Positions 37,711 to 37,772 of a stretch of DNA of 37,772 bases are shown piece by piece. The translations under genes and the position numbers were made by a program. The notes under the pieces are model-generated. The model was not told the origin of the DNA. It searched no databases and saw nothing but the letters and a program-made list of their open reading frames with translations. Within the stretch, counting starts at the first letter, position 1. Each line of letters starts with the position of its first letter. The stretch covers positions 1-37,772 of the forward strand of contig JAFXBK010000030.1 of the NCBI GenBank assembly GCA_017521825.1, read 5' to 3'. The stretch comes from Oscillospiraceae bacterium (GTDB taxonomy: Bacteria > Bacillota > Clostridia > Oscillospirales > Ruminococcaceae).

Positions 37711-37772
37711 AAAGGGAAAATTTGCATAACAATAAAGAAATTATTTTGAAGTTTTTTATAAATAATTGAAAC

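Noticed and set aside
37646-37772. CtsR operator upstream of clpC
   Set aside because: No GTCAAA tandem heptamer; the only repeat is TAACCGA with four-base spacing.

Overview
The window is about 42% GC by eye and comes from a low-to-moderate GC, spore-forming Firmicute, most likely a gut or rumen clostridium of the Oscillospirales/Ruminococcaceae type. Evidence: a full sporulation sigma-G, a YlmC/YmxH sporulation protein, the clostridial DUF421/DUF4363 pair, a BspA-like leucine-rich repeat protein, a PPi-type phosphofructokinase, and three copies of a palindromic CACCTCATCCG...CCTTCCCC...GGGGAAGG repeat typical of such genomes. Leu and Val are mostly CTT and GTT. No phage, IS element, CRISPR array or integrase was found; this is mainly core chromosome with a few accessory genes.

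Layout. 1-2.2 kb: 5' end of rpsB, ymxH, then sigG and pcp. 2.2-5.7 kb: two lipoproteins, an AIM24 protein, and a membrane protein/TetR operon. 5.8-9.4 kb (minus): a CNNM/CorC Mg transporter with an ElaA acetyltransferase, preceded by a leader-peptide attenuator; then lepB, a 32-codon ORF and mnmA. 9.5-12.6 kb: DUF421-DUF4363, an unknown anchored protein, PPi-PFK. 12.7-20.3 kb (minus): a maintenance block of mutS2-ogt-AI-2E permease, yqzL-recO and phoH-ybeY-era, with many start/stop overlaps. 20.4-25.6 kb (plus): an amidase, a family 4 uracil-DNA glycosylase, YgiQ and guanine deaminase. 25.6-31 kb: GtrA, RsuA-type pseudouridine synthase, GT2 glycosyltransferase, a third lipoprotein, PutP. 31-37.8 kb: LRR protein, Fe-S aldo/keto reductase with a PD-(D/E)XK nuclease-like gene, a degenerate EF-Tu-like GTPase, tRNA-Gly(CCC), a C39-like protease, RidA and a short ClpC.

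The most interesting candidate for an undescribed system is the leader of the CNNM transporter. A consensus promoter is followed by a 12-codon ORF (MDDADTRSIFIN) with an excellent Shine-Dalgarno, and 7 nt after its stop begins a strong intrinsic terminator ahead of the transporter gene. An acidic N-terminus on a leader peptide is the kind of sequence known to destabilise translating ribosomes at low Mg2+ (as for MgtL), so this looks like a Mg-sensing attenuator. Other points: a strand-biased, clustered GTGCTC word; a ClpC without its middle domain, with a direct repeat inside its putative promoter; a lone EF-Tu-like G domain lacking the catalytic His; and a compositionally foreign nuclease-like gene translationally coupled to an aldo/keto reductase. 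All functions are inferred from sequence alone.
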